Assembly: GCA_021323855.1 (NCBI GenBank)
Contig: JAJPKE010000037.1
Coordinates: 124,001-188,000 of the forward strand
DNA length: 64,000 bases
DNA from: Chloroflexota bacterium
GTDB taxonomy: Bacteria; Chloroflexota; Ktedonobacteria; Ktedonobacterales; JADMIN01
Reading direction: 5' to 3'
Shown here: one piece after another, positions 25,220-34,036 of the stretch
Layout of the letters: every line of letters begins with the position of its first letter
Numbering within the stretch: the first letter of the stretch is position 1
Notes under the pieces: generated by a model
Databases searched by the model: none
What the model was told of the DNA's origin: nothing
The model's input: the letters and a program-made list of their open reading frames with translations, nothing else
Program-made: the position numbers and the translations under genes

Positions 25220-26059
25220 ATGAGCGGTAGGAATACTGTGGTGAGAGAACCAGAGCAAAACTCCCACCAGCGACAGAAGGATGTGGATACTGAGGAGGTC
25301 ACGGATAGTGATCGCACAATGGTCATGAGCACCCAAAAGCGGCAGGTCGCCCGAACGCCGCGCCCCGCAGCGTTGGCTCGTCTCGACACCTCGCTTGTAT
25401 CGAAGAAGTTGCAAGCGTTGTCTGAGAAGGAGAACGGCCCGGTAGCGCGCCTTCAGGCCGAGTTTTTGCACGCATGCCTGCCGCTGTTCTTTGCCGAGCA
25501 GGACCCCGTGCAGTGTTTGGGATTGACCAGCGCGATTGCAGGGGAAGGTAAAACATTGGCGGCGCTGCTGGTGAGCCATGCTCTCGCCACGAGTTCACGT
25601 CGGCCAGTGGTCCTCGTAGAGTGTGACTGGCAACGCCCGACGCTCAGCCGGGACCTCGACCTCTCCAACGCGCCGGGTCTGGCGGAGTGGCTGTGTGGAG
25701 CGAATAGCCGCGCGGACATTCGCCATCAGTTTGTGCCCAATCTCACCGTTGTTCCCGCTGGACATGGCGGCCCGGACGCGATGACTGCATTGGCTGAGCT
25801 ACAGCGCCAGGAACTCTATGATCGTCTCGCTGACCCCGATGAACTGATGATTCTCGATCTTCCCTCGATACTGGATTCGTATTATGGAACGATTGCCGCA
25901 CGCTCGGCCAATGCGCTCTTGCTGGTGGTACGCGCAGGCGCCACACCATCTTCACTGGTTGCGCAAGCGTGCGACAAACTGAAACATCTGCGGGTCGAAG
26001 GCATCATTCTCAATCAGATGAAGACGCGCATCCCACAATGGCTGCAACATTTGCTGTAG
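25220..26059 (+). CDS. CpsD/CapB-like P-loop ATPase (BY-kinase-related)
   Basis: This is a 279-residue protein from the ATG at 25220 (GGAGG five bases upstream); the frame is open back to 25121 but without a ribosome site. After a Gln/Asp/Arg-rich disordered N-terminus of about 75 residues comes the ATPase domain: Walker A SAIAGEGKT, Walker A-prime VVLVECDWQRPTL and Walker B-like LMILDLPS. The domain pairs with the preceding Wzz-like protein as in Gram-positive CpsC/CpsD systems. Unlike true bacterial tyrosine kinases it lacks a tyrosine cluster at the C-terminus, which ends QWLQHLL, so autophosphorylation signalling may be absent or moved elsewhere. Confidence 0.82.
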   Translation: MSGRNTVVREPEQNSHQRQKDVDTEEVTDSDRTMVMSTQKRQVARTPRPAALARLDTSLVSKKLQALSEKENGPVARLQAEFLHACLPLFFAEQDPVQCLGLTSAIAGEGKTLAALLVSHALATSSRRPVVLVECDWQRPTLSRDLDLSNAPGLAEWLCGANSRADIRHQFVPNLTVVPAGHGGPDAMTALAELQRQELYDRLADPDELMILDLPSILDSYYGTIAARSANALLLVVRAGATPSSLVAQACDKLKHLRVEGIILNQMKTRIPQWLQHLL

Positions 26060-26097
26060 AAGCTATTGAAGCTGGAAAGGGTGTAGAGGCTCAACCA

Positions 26098-26232
26098 ATG
26101 CTTACGACGGTTGTTCTGCTGGTGGCGTTTCTTGCCATTGGCTTTTTTGCGCGTAAGGACTCACGACGCACACAACTTCTCATGCTGGGCACTGTCGTGC
26201 TTGGCGTCATTCTGCTCATGCGTGGAAAGTAG
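26098..26232 (+). CDS. Small two-helix membrane protein
   Basis: The 44-residue protein MLTTVVLLVAFLAIGFFARK... has two hydrophobic helices (about 3-17 and 27-41) joined by a basic turn KDSRR and ends MRGK. A GAGG lies upstream of the ATG at 26098; in-frame upstream ATGs (26038, 25969) would overlap the ATPase gene. It sits six bases before the polymerase gene. I do not recognise a family. A small accessory subunit of the Wzz-CpsD-Wzy machine is a possible role by position only. Confidence 0.55.
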   Translation: MLTTVVLLVAFLAIGFFARKDSRRTQLLMLGTVVLGVILLMRGK

Positions 26233-26238
26233 CCTATC

Positions 26239-27975
26239 ATGCCTGCTGTACTCGAGCGCCCAGCACCGAAGCCGCCGGTTTCGGATGCACCGCCTGTCTC
26301 GGTGCATAGGCACAACAAACCACAACGAAGCGCCTCACTCTATTTCTTTCTGCTGATAACTACCATTGCGTTTACGCCGCTGCTCATCCTCGCGGGGGCA
26401 AATCAAGGTTACAGCCAGGTGTTGGCTGCGCTGGTGGCGCTGGCCGCGCTGGCGCTCGTCCCCTGGCGACCGATATTTGGGCTATATCTCATTGTCTTTT
26501 GCGCTGTCGTGATCGAGCAGGAGCCGCTGACCACTACGCCGATTGGCACCGACCATCTCTATATCTTCTACTGGCCGGTCAAACTACAGGGCCTTCCAGA
26601 ACGCCCCATTGGTTTCTTTATCCTGGCAGTACTCGCTATCATCGTCTTAGCCGGGCTAGTGATGCGGCGCCGCCCACTGTATGGCGGCAAGCTGTTCTAT
26701 CCGTTCATTTTCTTCCTGGCGTGCGTCGTGATGGGCATTCTGCACGGCTTGGCGTCCGGTGGCACATTCCGCATCATCGTTCTCGAAGTTCGCCCGTTCT
26801 GGTATCTGTTTGTCTCGTATATCCTGGCGTTCAATATTGTCAGCAAGGTCAATCATGTCCGCGTGATCTTATGGATTACCGTCCTCGGCACCGCCATAAA
26901 GGGTGTTCAGGGGACGTATATCGTTTATACATATCTGGGTGGTCATATTGAAGGCCACAATGAAATCATGGCGCATGAGCAATCGTTCTTCTTCATTCTG
27001 GTGCTGTTGCTTCTGGCCTTGATGGTGCTTCATCGTGTGCAGGGCGGCCTCCTCCTTGCCTTGCTCTTCTCGCTGCCATGCCTGCTGATTGCGCTCATCG
27101 CCAACAATCGCCGCGCCGATTATGTGGCGCTGCTCGCCGGTATTGCCGTTGCCTGGGTGTTGATTATCATCCTCAAGCCGCAGTCGCGCCGTGTCCTCAT
27201 TCCGGCGCTACTGTTCTGCGCTTTGCTAGGCGGTGCGTATGTGCTGGCGTTCCAGAAGACGAGTGGACCGCTCGGCCTTCCTGCGCGCGCCGTCGTCTCG
27301 GTGTTTCACCCCAGCGCGACAGATGCGCGCGATGCCTCCTCCAATGCCTATCGGACCATTGAAGATTACGATCTCAAATATACCGAATCGCAGAATCCAT
27401 TGCTTGGTTATGGCTTTGGCAAGCCATTCTTGCAGCCGCAGACGTTACCGAACGTTCTCGAACTCGATCCCTATTATCTCTACATCCCCCATAACAATGT
27501 CCTCTGGATCTGGATGCGGCTGGGTCCGCTGGGCTTCGGCGCATTCTGGTATCTGATTGGCGCCGGTATCGTCTCCGGCTGCTTTATCGCCCGCCGCCTG
27601 AAAAATCCGCACCTGCAACTGTTTGCGATCTTCGCCGTGGCCACGCTGGTGATGGAGGTTATCGTTGCCTACAGCGACTATCAGCTCTTCTTTTATCGCA
27701 ACATGATCTATGTCGGCATCTTGCTCGGTGTGATGCTGAAGTTGCCCGCCATCGAGCGCGCATCAGTGGGTACAGGCGAGCCAGCGGTCCCTGCTGCCGA
27801 TGACCTTGACGCAGGCGCTTCGCAGCCGCAGGAGCAGAAGCGGCCTCGTGCGCGCATTGTCTGGCATAGTCCGCTGCCCTTGCCAGCGCCTACAACCGCG
27901 ACTGTCTCAGCGCGCTCTACGCGCTCGAACGATGCCACTGACGCGGACGACAATTGGGATTGGGATTCAGTATGA
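26239..27975 (+). CDS. O-antigen ligase / Wzy-like polysaccharide polymerase
   Basis: This is a 578-residue integral membrane protein with about 10-12 hydrophobic segments between residues 33 and 515, framed by hydrophilic Pro-rich ends. A large external loop around 370-430 contains NAYRTIEDYDLKYTESQNPLLGYGFG and IPHNNVLWIWMRLGPLG. The G-x-G-F-G and HNN motifs in that loop are typical of the Wzy_C/O-antigen ligase (RfaL) superfamily, where the His is catalytic. It follows the Wzz-CpsD pair, and its stop overlaps the first glycosyltransferase by four bases. Role: polymerises or transfers the lipid-linked glycan. Confidence 0.82.
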   Translation: MPAVLERPAPKPPVSDAPPVSVHRHNKPQRSASLYFFLLITTIAFTPLLILAGANQGYSQVLAALVALAALALVPWRPIFGLYLIVFCAVVIEQEPLTTTPIGTDHLYIFYWPVKLQGLPERPIGFFILAVLAIIVLAGLVMRRRPLYGGKLFYPFIFFLACVVMGILHGLASGGTFRIIVLEVRPFWYLFVSYILAFNIVSKVNHVRVILWITVLGTAIKGVQGTYIVYTYLGGHIEGHNEIMAHEQSFFFILVLLLLALMVLHRVQGGLLLALLFSLPCLLIALIANNRRADYVALLAGIAVAWVLIIILKPQSRRVLIPALLFCALLGGAYVLAFQKTSGPLGLPARAVVSVFHPSATDARDASSNAYRTIEDYDLKYTESQNPLLGYGFGKPFLQPQTLPNVLELDPYYLYIPHNNVLWIWMRLGPLGFGAFWYLIGAGIVSGCFIARRLKNPHLQLFAIFAVATLVMEVIVAYSDYQLFFYRNMIYVGILLGVMLKLPAIERASVGTGEPAVPAADDLDAGASQPQEQKRPRARIVWHSPLPLPAPTTATVSARSTRSNDATDADDNWDWDSV

Positions 27976-29168
27976 ATATTTTGGTCGTCACTCGTTCTCT
28001 GCCGCGACCAACCTGGGGCGCGGGCACGCGCAATTATCATCTCTTACGCGCACTGGCACGTCAGCATACCGTCTCGCTTTTGGTGCTGGTGGATGAGAAC
28101 GAGCAAAGCGCCGCCTCTCACACGCTGCCCGCGACGCGCACGTTGCGGCAGGTCGCATTGCCGTCCAGCGGTTCCCGGCGTTTCGAGCAGATACGCGCAC
28201 TTGCCACAGGGCGCTCATATTATCTGGCCGCCCATTCTCTGCCCGCCGCACAGGCTGCGCTCGATGAGGAGCTAGCTCGCCATGCCTATGATGCCGTTCT
28301 CTTCGAGAGCCTCGTTGTGGCTGGCTATCGGGTGCCATCGCAGGTGCGCATTATCCTGGACGAACACAATATCGAATATGAACTGCTTCAGCGCACCTAT
28401 CAGCGGGCGACTGGCATGGCGCGTCGTGGCTTCAACTGGCTGGAATATCGGCGGGTGAAGCCGCTGGAACTTGCCTGGTGCCGCCGCGCGGACCTCGTCC
28501 TTGTTACCAGCGAACGCGAATGTGAGCTGCTGCATACGTTGCTGCCAGAGAATCGCATCCAGGTGGTGCCCAACGGTGTGGATGTCCAGGCGTTCTCGGA
28601 CGATGCCTCAATTGCGCCGGTGCCCGGACGCATTATCTTCACCGCTTCTTTTGACTATTATCCAAACGTGCAAGGGGCGCTGTACTTCGCTGAGCAGTGC
28701 TGGCCGCTGATCCAGCGCGCCGTACCAACGGCCACCTGGCATCTCGTAGGACGCAATCCGCCTGCTGAGATCATGCGTCTCGGCACGCTGCCGGGAGTCA
28801 CCGTGACGGGTACCGTGCCTGCCACACAACCGCATCTTGCCGCCGCGCAAGTTGCCATTGTGCCGCTGCTCACTGGCGGAGGTACGCGCCTGAAGATTTT
28901 GGAGGCGCTGGCGATGCGGCGCGCAGTCGTCTCGACATCGCTCGGCTGTGAAGGAATCGCCTGTATTTCCGGCAAACATCTGCTCGTCGCAGACGAGCCG
29001 GAGAAGTTTGCCGCAACGGTGGTGGAATTACTGGGAGATTCCACGCTGTGCGAGCGCCTGGGCGCAGCAGGGCGGGCGCTGGTAGAAGAACGCTATAGCT
29101 GGGAGTATTGCGGCGATCAATTATTGGGCGCGCTCGATGACGCCGCAGAGAATGGATGGAGCAAATGA
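27972..29168 (+). CDS. Glycosyltransferase family 4
   Basis: This 398-residue GT-B enzyme starts MNILVVTRSLPRPTWGAGTR at an ATG overlapping the polymerase stop (ATGA). Conserved features are IILDEHNIEYELLQRTYQ, VTSERECELL, the linker VVPNGVDVQAF, and a C-terminal nucleotide-sugar site, IVPLLTGGGTRLKILEALAMRRAVVSTS. The GGGTRLKILEA form of the E-x7-E region is typical of the PEP-CTERM/exosortase-associated and Chloroflexota GT4 branch. It probably adds one sugar to the growing repeat unit; donor unknown. Its own stop overlaps the next glycosyltransferase start. Confidence 0.85.
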   Translation: MNILVVTRSLPRPTWGAGTRNYHLLRALARQHTVSLLVLVDENEQSAASHTLPATRTLRQVALPSSGSRRFEQIRALATGRSYYLAAHSLPAAQAALDEELARHAYDAVLFESLVVAGYRVPSQVRIILDEHNIEYELLQRTYQRATGMARRGFNWLEYRRVKPLELAWCRRADLVLVTSERECELLHTLLPENRIQVVPNGVDVQAFSDDASIAPVPGRIIFTASFDYYPNVQGALYFAEQCWPLIQRAVPTATWHLVGRNPPAEIMRLGTLPGVTVTGTVPATQPHLAAAQVAIVPLLTGGGTRLKILEALAMRRAVVSTSLGCEGIACISGKHLLVADEPEKFAATVVELLGDSTLCERLGAAGRALVEERYSWEYCGDQLLGALDDAAENGWSK

Positions 29169-30430
29169 CTCCGATGGCGCTGATGCTACTGACTATCGCA
29201 CGGGCGTTCTTGCTCGTGTGTGAAATTACGCTGGCGATTCCGTTGCTGTATCTGGTTACGCTGGCGCTGGGCGCGACAATTGCCTCGTTGCGCAAGACAT
29301 CCGCCAGCCACAAGCCAGTTTCTTCACAGGCTGCTCTGGTTACGCGGTTTGCGATATTGGTGCCTGCACATAACGAAGAATTGCTGATCGGCAATACACT
29401 CGCCAGCCTGGCTCAACTCGACTATCCTGCTGACGCTTATGCTGTTCATATCATCGCTGATAATTGCACCGACCGTACCGCTGAGATTGCCCACGCGGCT
29501 GGAGCGTATGTGCATGAGCGAACAGATACCACCAAACGTGGCAAAGGGCATGCACTCGCCTGGGCGATTGATCGGCTCATGCAAGGCCAGACACACTACG
29601 ATGCTTACATCATCCTCGACTCTGATACCGTCGTCGCGCCATCCTTGCTTCGTGCTTTTGCGCAAGGCATCGCATGTGGCGGCAAGGCGCTACAGGCGCA
29701 TAACGCCGTCCTCAACGCCACCGAATCAGCAACCACGGCGTTGCGCTGGCTGGCGCTTTCGCTGATGAACTATGTGCGACCTCTGGGGCGCAATAGCTTG
29801 GGTGGATCGTCAACACTGACCGGCAATGGCATGTGCCTCACGCATGAACTTCTGCTACGCCATCCCTGGCGGGCGTTCGGCCTCTCGGAAGATTACCAGT
29901 ATTACCTGACGCTTGTTGCTGATGGTGAGCGGGTGCTGTTCGTGCCGGCTGCCAACGTGCGTTCGGTGATGCCGACCACCGCGCGCCAACTGCAATCGCA
30001 AGACATCCGCTGGGAGACGCTGAATCCAGATGCGAGTAGCTGGCAGCGCCACATGGCGTGGCATCTCTTCGTGGATGGTATTCGTAAGCGGAATTGGGTG
30101 CGGCTGGATGCGCTGGCAGAACTGCTGACGCCGCCACTCTCGGTGCTGGCGGGCGGATGCGCGCTGTTGCTCGTCGCCGCGCTTGCCCTCACTGCGCCGC
30201 TACAACTACTCCTGGCAGCGTTGCTGGCCGGCGCGTTGCTGATGTACGTCTGTTCGGCGTTCGCTCTGCTACGTCCGCCGCTGGGTGTCTATCGCGCGCT
30301 GCTGCATGCGCCGGCCTATATCGTCAGAAAACTCTGGATCTATTTTGTGCTAAGGCGCCTGCGCAAGCACACCAACGCCTGGGTGCGCACGGCCAGAACA
30401 GCCTCGGCTAGCGGAGAGAACCAGCCATAG
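29165..30430 (+). CDS. Membrane glycosyltransferase family 2
   Basis: This 421-residue GT-A enzyme starts at the ATG at 29165, which overlaps the upstream stop; an ATG at 29156 is also in frame. An N-terminal transmembrane helix (about 5-40) is followed by PAHNEELLIGNTLASL, ADNCTDRT, the DxD motif LDSDTVV, GNGMCLTHEL and SEDYQYYLTL. Two hydrophobic segments near residues 315-365 close the protein. This layout is that of processive or polyprenyl-linked GT2 synthases that work at the membrane. Confidence 0.85.
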   Translation: MTPMALMLLTIARAFLLVCEITLAIPLLYLVTLALGATIASLRKTSASHKPVSSQAALVTRFAILVPAHNEELLIGNTLASLAQLDYPADAYAVHIIADNCTDRTAEIAHAAGAYVHERTDTTKRGKGHALAWAIDRLMQGQTHYDAYIILDSDTVVAPSLLRAFAQGIACGGKALQAHNAVLNATESATTALRWLALSLMNYVRPLGRNSLGGSSTLTGNGMCLTHELLLRHPWRAFGLSEDYQYYLTLVADGERVLFVPAANVRSVMPTTARQLQSQDIRWETLNPDASSWQRHMAWHLFVDGIRKRNWVRLDALAELLTPPLSVLAGGCALLLVAALALTAPLQLLLAALLAGALLMYVCSAFALLRPPLGVYRALLHAPAYIVRKLWIYFVLRRLRKHTNAWVRTARTASASGENQP

Positions 30431-30494
30431 GGAATAAGAGAATACAAGAACATCGTTGGTGATGCAATCGTTGTGGTTGAGGGGATGTGAGGAT

Positions 30495-31721
30495 ATGACG
30501 CAATTAAGAGTTGGCGCTATCACATATGATTACTACCCGTTTGATATTCGCGTTCGCCGCATGGCGGAGGCCGCTGCCGATGCAGGTTATGAGATGCACG
30601 TCGTTTGCCTGCGCGATCAGGGCGAATCATCTCACGAGGTATGCAACGGCGTCATCACGGACCGGCTGCCGTTTAGCCGGGGCTTCGGTCGCCCACTGCC
30701 GCTGACGATTCTAAGCTGGCTCTGGTTTCTCATGCTTGCGGGAGGTGTCATAACATGGCAACACCTGCGTCGCCCCTATGATGTCATCATCGCGCACAAC
30801 ATGCCCGATTTTCTCGTCTTTGCCGCGCTCATTCCGCGTCTCCTCGGCGCGAAAGTGGTGCTGGATGTGCAGGATGTAAGCCCGGAGTTGATGGCGGCGA
30901 AATCCAACGGTCGCCTGAAGGGTATCCTTTATCGCCTCTCTGCCATACAGGAGCGCATCTCGACAGCATTCTCCAGCCATGTCATCACCGTTGGCTGGCC
31001 ATTTGAGGAGCGCTTAAAAGCGCGTGGTGTACCGGCGCGCAAGCTCTCACTGGTGCTGAATAGCGCCGATCCCCGGCTCTTTCCTGCTGCGCGACGCTGC
31101 CCGCCACCATCACAAGACCCCAATTACGGTGGGCCGTTTATCGTGATGTATTACGGCACCATCGCTGAACGCAACGGACTTGATACTGCCGTTCGCGCGC
31201 TTGCCCTGGCGTTGCCACGCGCTCAGCGCCTGCGCCTGGATATCATGGGGCGCGGCGAATATCTGCCTGAAGTGCAGCGGTTGGCTGAAGAATTGGGCAT
31301 CGCTGAGCATGTGCAATTCAGTACACCCTGTCCATCCGAAAAGATCGTGGATTTCGTGCTGCATGGCGATGCTGGTATCATTCCGTATCGTTACGATGGC
31401 TTCGCCGAATTGGTGCTGCCGACCAAAGCCTATGAGCAGGCGTGGATGCAGCGGCCAATCATCGCCTCAGATACCGATGCCATCCGTTCGATGTTCCGGT
31501 CTGGCTCGATCCTGCTCTGTGACCCGAATAGCCCGCAAAGTTTCGCAGATGCGCTCGTCGAATTGTATCATCATCCTGAATTGCGGCAGACGTTAGCCGA
31601 ACGGGCGGCGGAAGATTACACGCCGTATCGCTGGGAGCAGGTGCGTTCCGAGTATCAGGAGCTTCTTGCCTCATTCCGGCGGCGAACCGTGCGACAGGTC
31701 CCCGCGACCAATCCCCGCTAA
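30495..31721 (+). CDS. Glycosyltransferase family 4
   Basis: This is a 408-residue GT-B enzyme. I chose the ATG at 30495 because the family N-terminus YDYYPFDIRVRRMAEAAADAGYE follows it; the frame is open 39 bases further upstream. Segments VIIAHNMPDFLVFAALIPRL, DVQDVSPELM, TVGWPFEERL, VLNSADPRLF and the C-terminal LVLPTKAYEQAWMQRPIIAS fit GT4, though the usual second Glu of E-x7-E sits in a LPTKAYEQ context. It is the third glycosyltransferase of the locus. Confidence 0.85.
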   Translation: MTQLRVGAITYDYYPFDIRVRRMAEAAADAGYEMHVVCLRDQGESSHEVCNGVITDRLPFSRGFGRPLPLTILSWLWFLMLAGGVITWQHLRRPYDVIIAHNMPDFLVFAALIPRLLGAKVVLDVQDVSPELMAAKSNGRLKGILYRLSAIQERISTAFSSHVITVGWPFEERLKARGVPARKLSLVLNSADPRLFPAARRCPPPSQDPNYGGPFIVMYYGTIAERNGLDTAVRALALALPRAQRLRLDIMGRGEYLPEVQRLAEELGIAEHVQFSTPCPSEKIVDFVLHGDAGIIPYRYDGFAELVLPTKAYEQAWMQRPIIASDTDAIRSMFRSGSILLCDPNSPQSFADALVELYHHPELRQTLAERAAEDYTPYRWEQVRSEYQELLASFRRRTVRQVPATNPR

Positions 31722-31770
31722 TCGCGTGGGAAACCGATACAATTCAGCAATGATGAGGAGTGCTGTTATT

Positions 31771-32406
31771 ATGAGCGAGTCTGCGCATGCGAAAGCATCG
31801 TTTTATGTTCACCCTACCGCTGAGGTTTCGCCAGAGGCGCAGGTAGGGGCTGGCACGCGCATCTGGCGTCAGGCGCATGTGCGTGAGTATGCGCGTATCG
31901 GTGAGGAGTGCAATATTGGCAAGGGCGTCTATATTGACGCGCATGTGCAGATTGGCTCACGGGTAAAGATTCAGAACCATACCTCGGTGTTCGAGGGCGT
32001 GACACTGGAAGACGGCGTGTTTGTCGGCCCGCATGTCTGCTTTACCAATGATCTCTTTCCGCGCGCCATAACGCCGGAAGGTGCGCTCAAATCCGCCGAC
32101 GACTGGGAGATTACTCCAACCATTGTGCGCTATGGCGCGTCGCTGGGCGGCGGTTCCGTCATTCGCTGCGGTGTTACCATCGGCCAGTTTGCCCTGGTGG
32201 GCGCAGGGTCCGTGGTGACGCATGATGTACCGCCGCATGCGCTGGTCTTTGGCAATCCGGCGCGCCCGCATGGCTACGTCTGCCGCTGCGCGCATCCTCT
32301 GACACGCCTCACGCAAGTCGAAAACGGGCAACTCGCCGGCTGGTGTGAGCATTGCCAGCAAGAGTGCGTCATCCCGCAAGATGAGACTGCAACCATCCCT
32401 CGTTAA
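31771..32406 (+). CDS. Hexapeptide N-acetyltransferase, WbpD/WlbB-like, with zinc-ribbon-like tail
   Basis: This 211-residue left-handed beta-helix protein starts at the ATG at 31771 (GAGGAG ten bases upstream). Hexapeptide repeats run from VHPTAEVSPEAQVGAGTRIW to CGVTIGQFALVGAGSVV and contain the NHTSVFEGVTLED and GPHVCFTND segments of the group that acetylates UDP-3-amino sugars. The C-terminus has CRC and CEHCQQEC, a Cys pattern like a zinc ribbon, often seen in WbpD-like enzymes. A DegT aminotransferase and a Gfo/Idh oxidoreductase, the usual partners, are 14 kb away in another operon. Confidence 0.84.
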   Translation: MSESAHAKASFYVHPTAEVSPEAQVGAGTRIWRQAHVREYARIGEECNIGKGVYIDAHVQIGSRVKIQNHTSVFEGVTLEDGVFVGPHVCFTNDLFPRAITPEGALKSADDWEITPTIVRYGASLGGGSVIRCGVTIGQFALVGAGSVVTHDVPPHALVFGNPARPHGYVCRCAHPLTRLTQVENGQLAGWCEHCQQECVIPQDETATIPR

Positions 32407-32427
32407 CAGAAGCTTGAGGCGCGAGAA

Positions 32428-32463
32428 GCCAGGGCGGGATACAAACATATACGCCGCCCTGGC
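32428..32463. terminator. Strong hairpin after the acetyltransferase gene
   Basis: GCCAGGGCGG (32428-32437) pairs perfectly with CCGCCCTGGC (32454-32463) around a 16-base loop, 22 bases after the acetyltransferase stop. No T-run follows, so it could be an intercistronic or Rho-assisted end. The next gene starts 130 bases later. Confidence 0.5.
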
Positions 32464-32594
32464 ATCTCAACACCAAGAATACGCGCGCCAACACAGCAAC
32501 CCTCTCCAATCTGCGATACGCTGAAATGCGGCGAGTGGTCAGATATTCATCGCAACTTCACTGGCGCCGCTCGCCAATCTGGAGAGGATATATC

Positions 32595-33941
32595 ATGAAT
32601 CTCGTTGCATTTTCTATACGCACCAAAGGCGCGCATAATTTCGCGCGCCGGCTATGGACGGTCTTTGCGCGTTTTGGCTTCACCGATGCTCGCAGCCGGC
32701 GCACGCTGCTCTCCATCCTGGCGAGCGTTCGCAAATATGGCGGTAGCCCAACCTTTTTCATTCCGGCGGTTGTCTTGCGTCGTCACCCTGAACTCATCAA
32801 CGAGATTGCGCTCTGCGGCGCTGAGATCGGTTCGCATGGCTATGTCCACAACGACTATCGCTCTCTGAGCGGAGCCAGCCAGCATCAGCAGACGGAGCAA
32901 GCATTAGAAGTATTCCATGATGTTCAGCTTCAATGCCTGGGGTTCCGCAACCCCTATCTTGGTTGGACCGACGATGCCGTGCGCTCCTTTGCTGCCCTCG
33001 GCTTTGGCTACGATAGTAACGAGGCGATTATTCATGATGTAGTGGATAGGAGCCAACTCACTCCCACATTGCGCGCCGGTTTTGAGAAGTCGTTGTCGCT
33101 TTTCCAGGCGATCACGCCCAGCGCCTATACCCTTCGCCCGCACTTCGAAGGCGCATTGGTGCGTATTCCTACCAGCATCCCCGACGATGAAATGCTCTAT
33201 GATCGCCTGCGCATCACCGATCAGGTGGCGTTGGGCAATCTATGGCAAGAGGTGATGAGCCGCGTTTACGGGTTATCTGGCATCTATACACTCAACCTGC
33301 ACCCGGAGCGTGGGGTGTTGTGCAAGCCTGCGCTCAATCGCCTGCTCGCTTATTCCCAGCAGCAACCACTGCCAGTCTGGCTGGCTTCGCTGCGCGAAGT
33401 TGAACTCTGGTGGCGTGAGCGCGCACAGTTCCGCTTCTCCATCGAGCCACTCGGAGAGACGAGTTGGCGCATCGAGGCGAATTGCACACCACGAGCGACG
33501 ATCCTCGCGCGCCACCTGACAGTAGACAATGCGCCTATCGCTGAATGGACAGGAACTGATTGCACGGTTGATGCGCGACACTTCACGGTTCAAGCCGCGC
33601 TCTGCCCTTGCATTGCGCTTTCGCCACGCACTTCAAACGACGTGGAAGCATTCCTATATGAGCAGGGATATTTGGTTCAGCGCGTGGAGACAGATACAGA
33701 TAGAGCGGCGCGTTACGCGCTTGCGCTAGATATCCCCGATGGCCTGGGCAAGACTCGCAGCGAACAAATCGAGAAACGTAGCGCATTGGTGGCTGAAATC
33801 GAGGCGTTGGAGAAACCACTCGTTCGCTATGGCATCTGGCCGGACCGCGCATGCGCTGCACTTGCCATCACCGGCGATATTGATTCCATCACCGTGCAAG
33901 ACTTCTTTCTGCGTATCGTCGAGGCACGTCAGTACGCATAG
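32595..33941 (+). CDS. Polysaccharide deacetylase-like protein lacking the canonical TFDDG motif
   Basis: This 448-residue protein starts at the ATG at 32595 behind GAGAGGAT. NodB motif 2 is present as SHGYVH (His81, His85) and motif 3 as FRNPY (Arg118-Tyr121), preceded by the strand PTFFIPAVVL. At the expected place of motif 1 the sequence is GFTDA (Asp31), so a metal-type Asp may remain but the usual first Asp is Thr. The C-terminal end has RACAALAITGDIDS, which resembles a motif-1 strand. Either the fold is permuted or the enzyme is atypical or inactive. No signal peptide is seen, so it may act in the cytoplasm. Residues 270-400 are not recognised. Confidence 0.75.
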   Translation: MNLVAFSIRTKGAHNFARRLWTVFARFGFTDARSRRTLLSILASVRKYGGSPTFFIPAVVLRRHPELINEIALCGAEIGSHGYVHNDYRSLSGASQHQQTEQALEVFHDVQLQCLGFRNPYLGWTDDAVRSFAALGFGYDSNEAIIHDVVDRSQLTPTLRAGFEKSLSLFQAITPSAYTLRPHFEGALVRIPTSIPDDEMLYDRLRITDQVALGNLWQEVMSRVYGLSGIYTLNLHPERGVLCKPALNRLLAYSQQQPLPVWLASLREVELWWRERAQFRFSIEPLGETSWRIEANCTPRATILARHLTVDNAPIAEWTGTDCTVDARHFTVQAALCPCIALSPRTSNDVEAFLYEQGYLVQRVETDTDRAARYALALDIPDGLGKTRSEQIEKRSALVAEIEALEKPLVRYGIWPDRACAALAITGDIDSITVQDFFLRIVEARQYA

Positions 33942-34036
33942 CGCATCGTGTTCTCCCATAATCCACCTTGTAGCGAATAGATCGTAAGGGCGGCTTCATG
34001 TCGGCAAAGACCCGCGAAGTTCGGAGGTGGAAGCAT

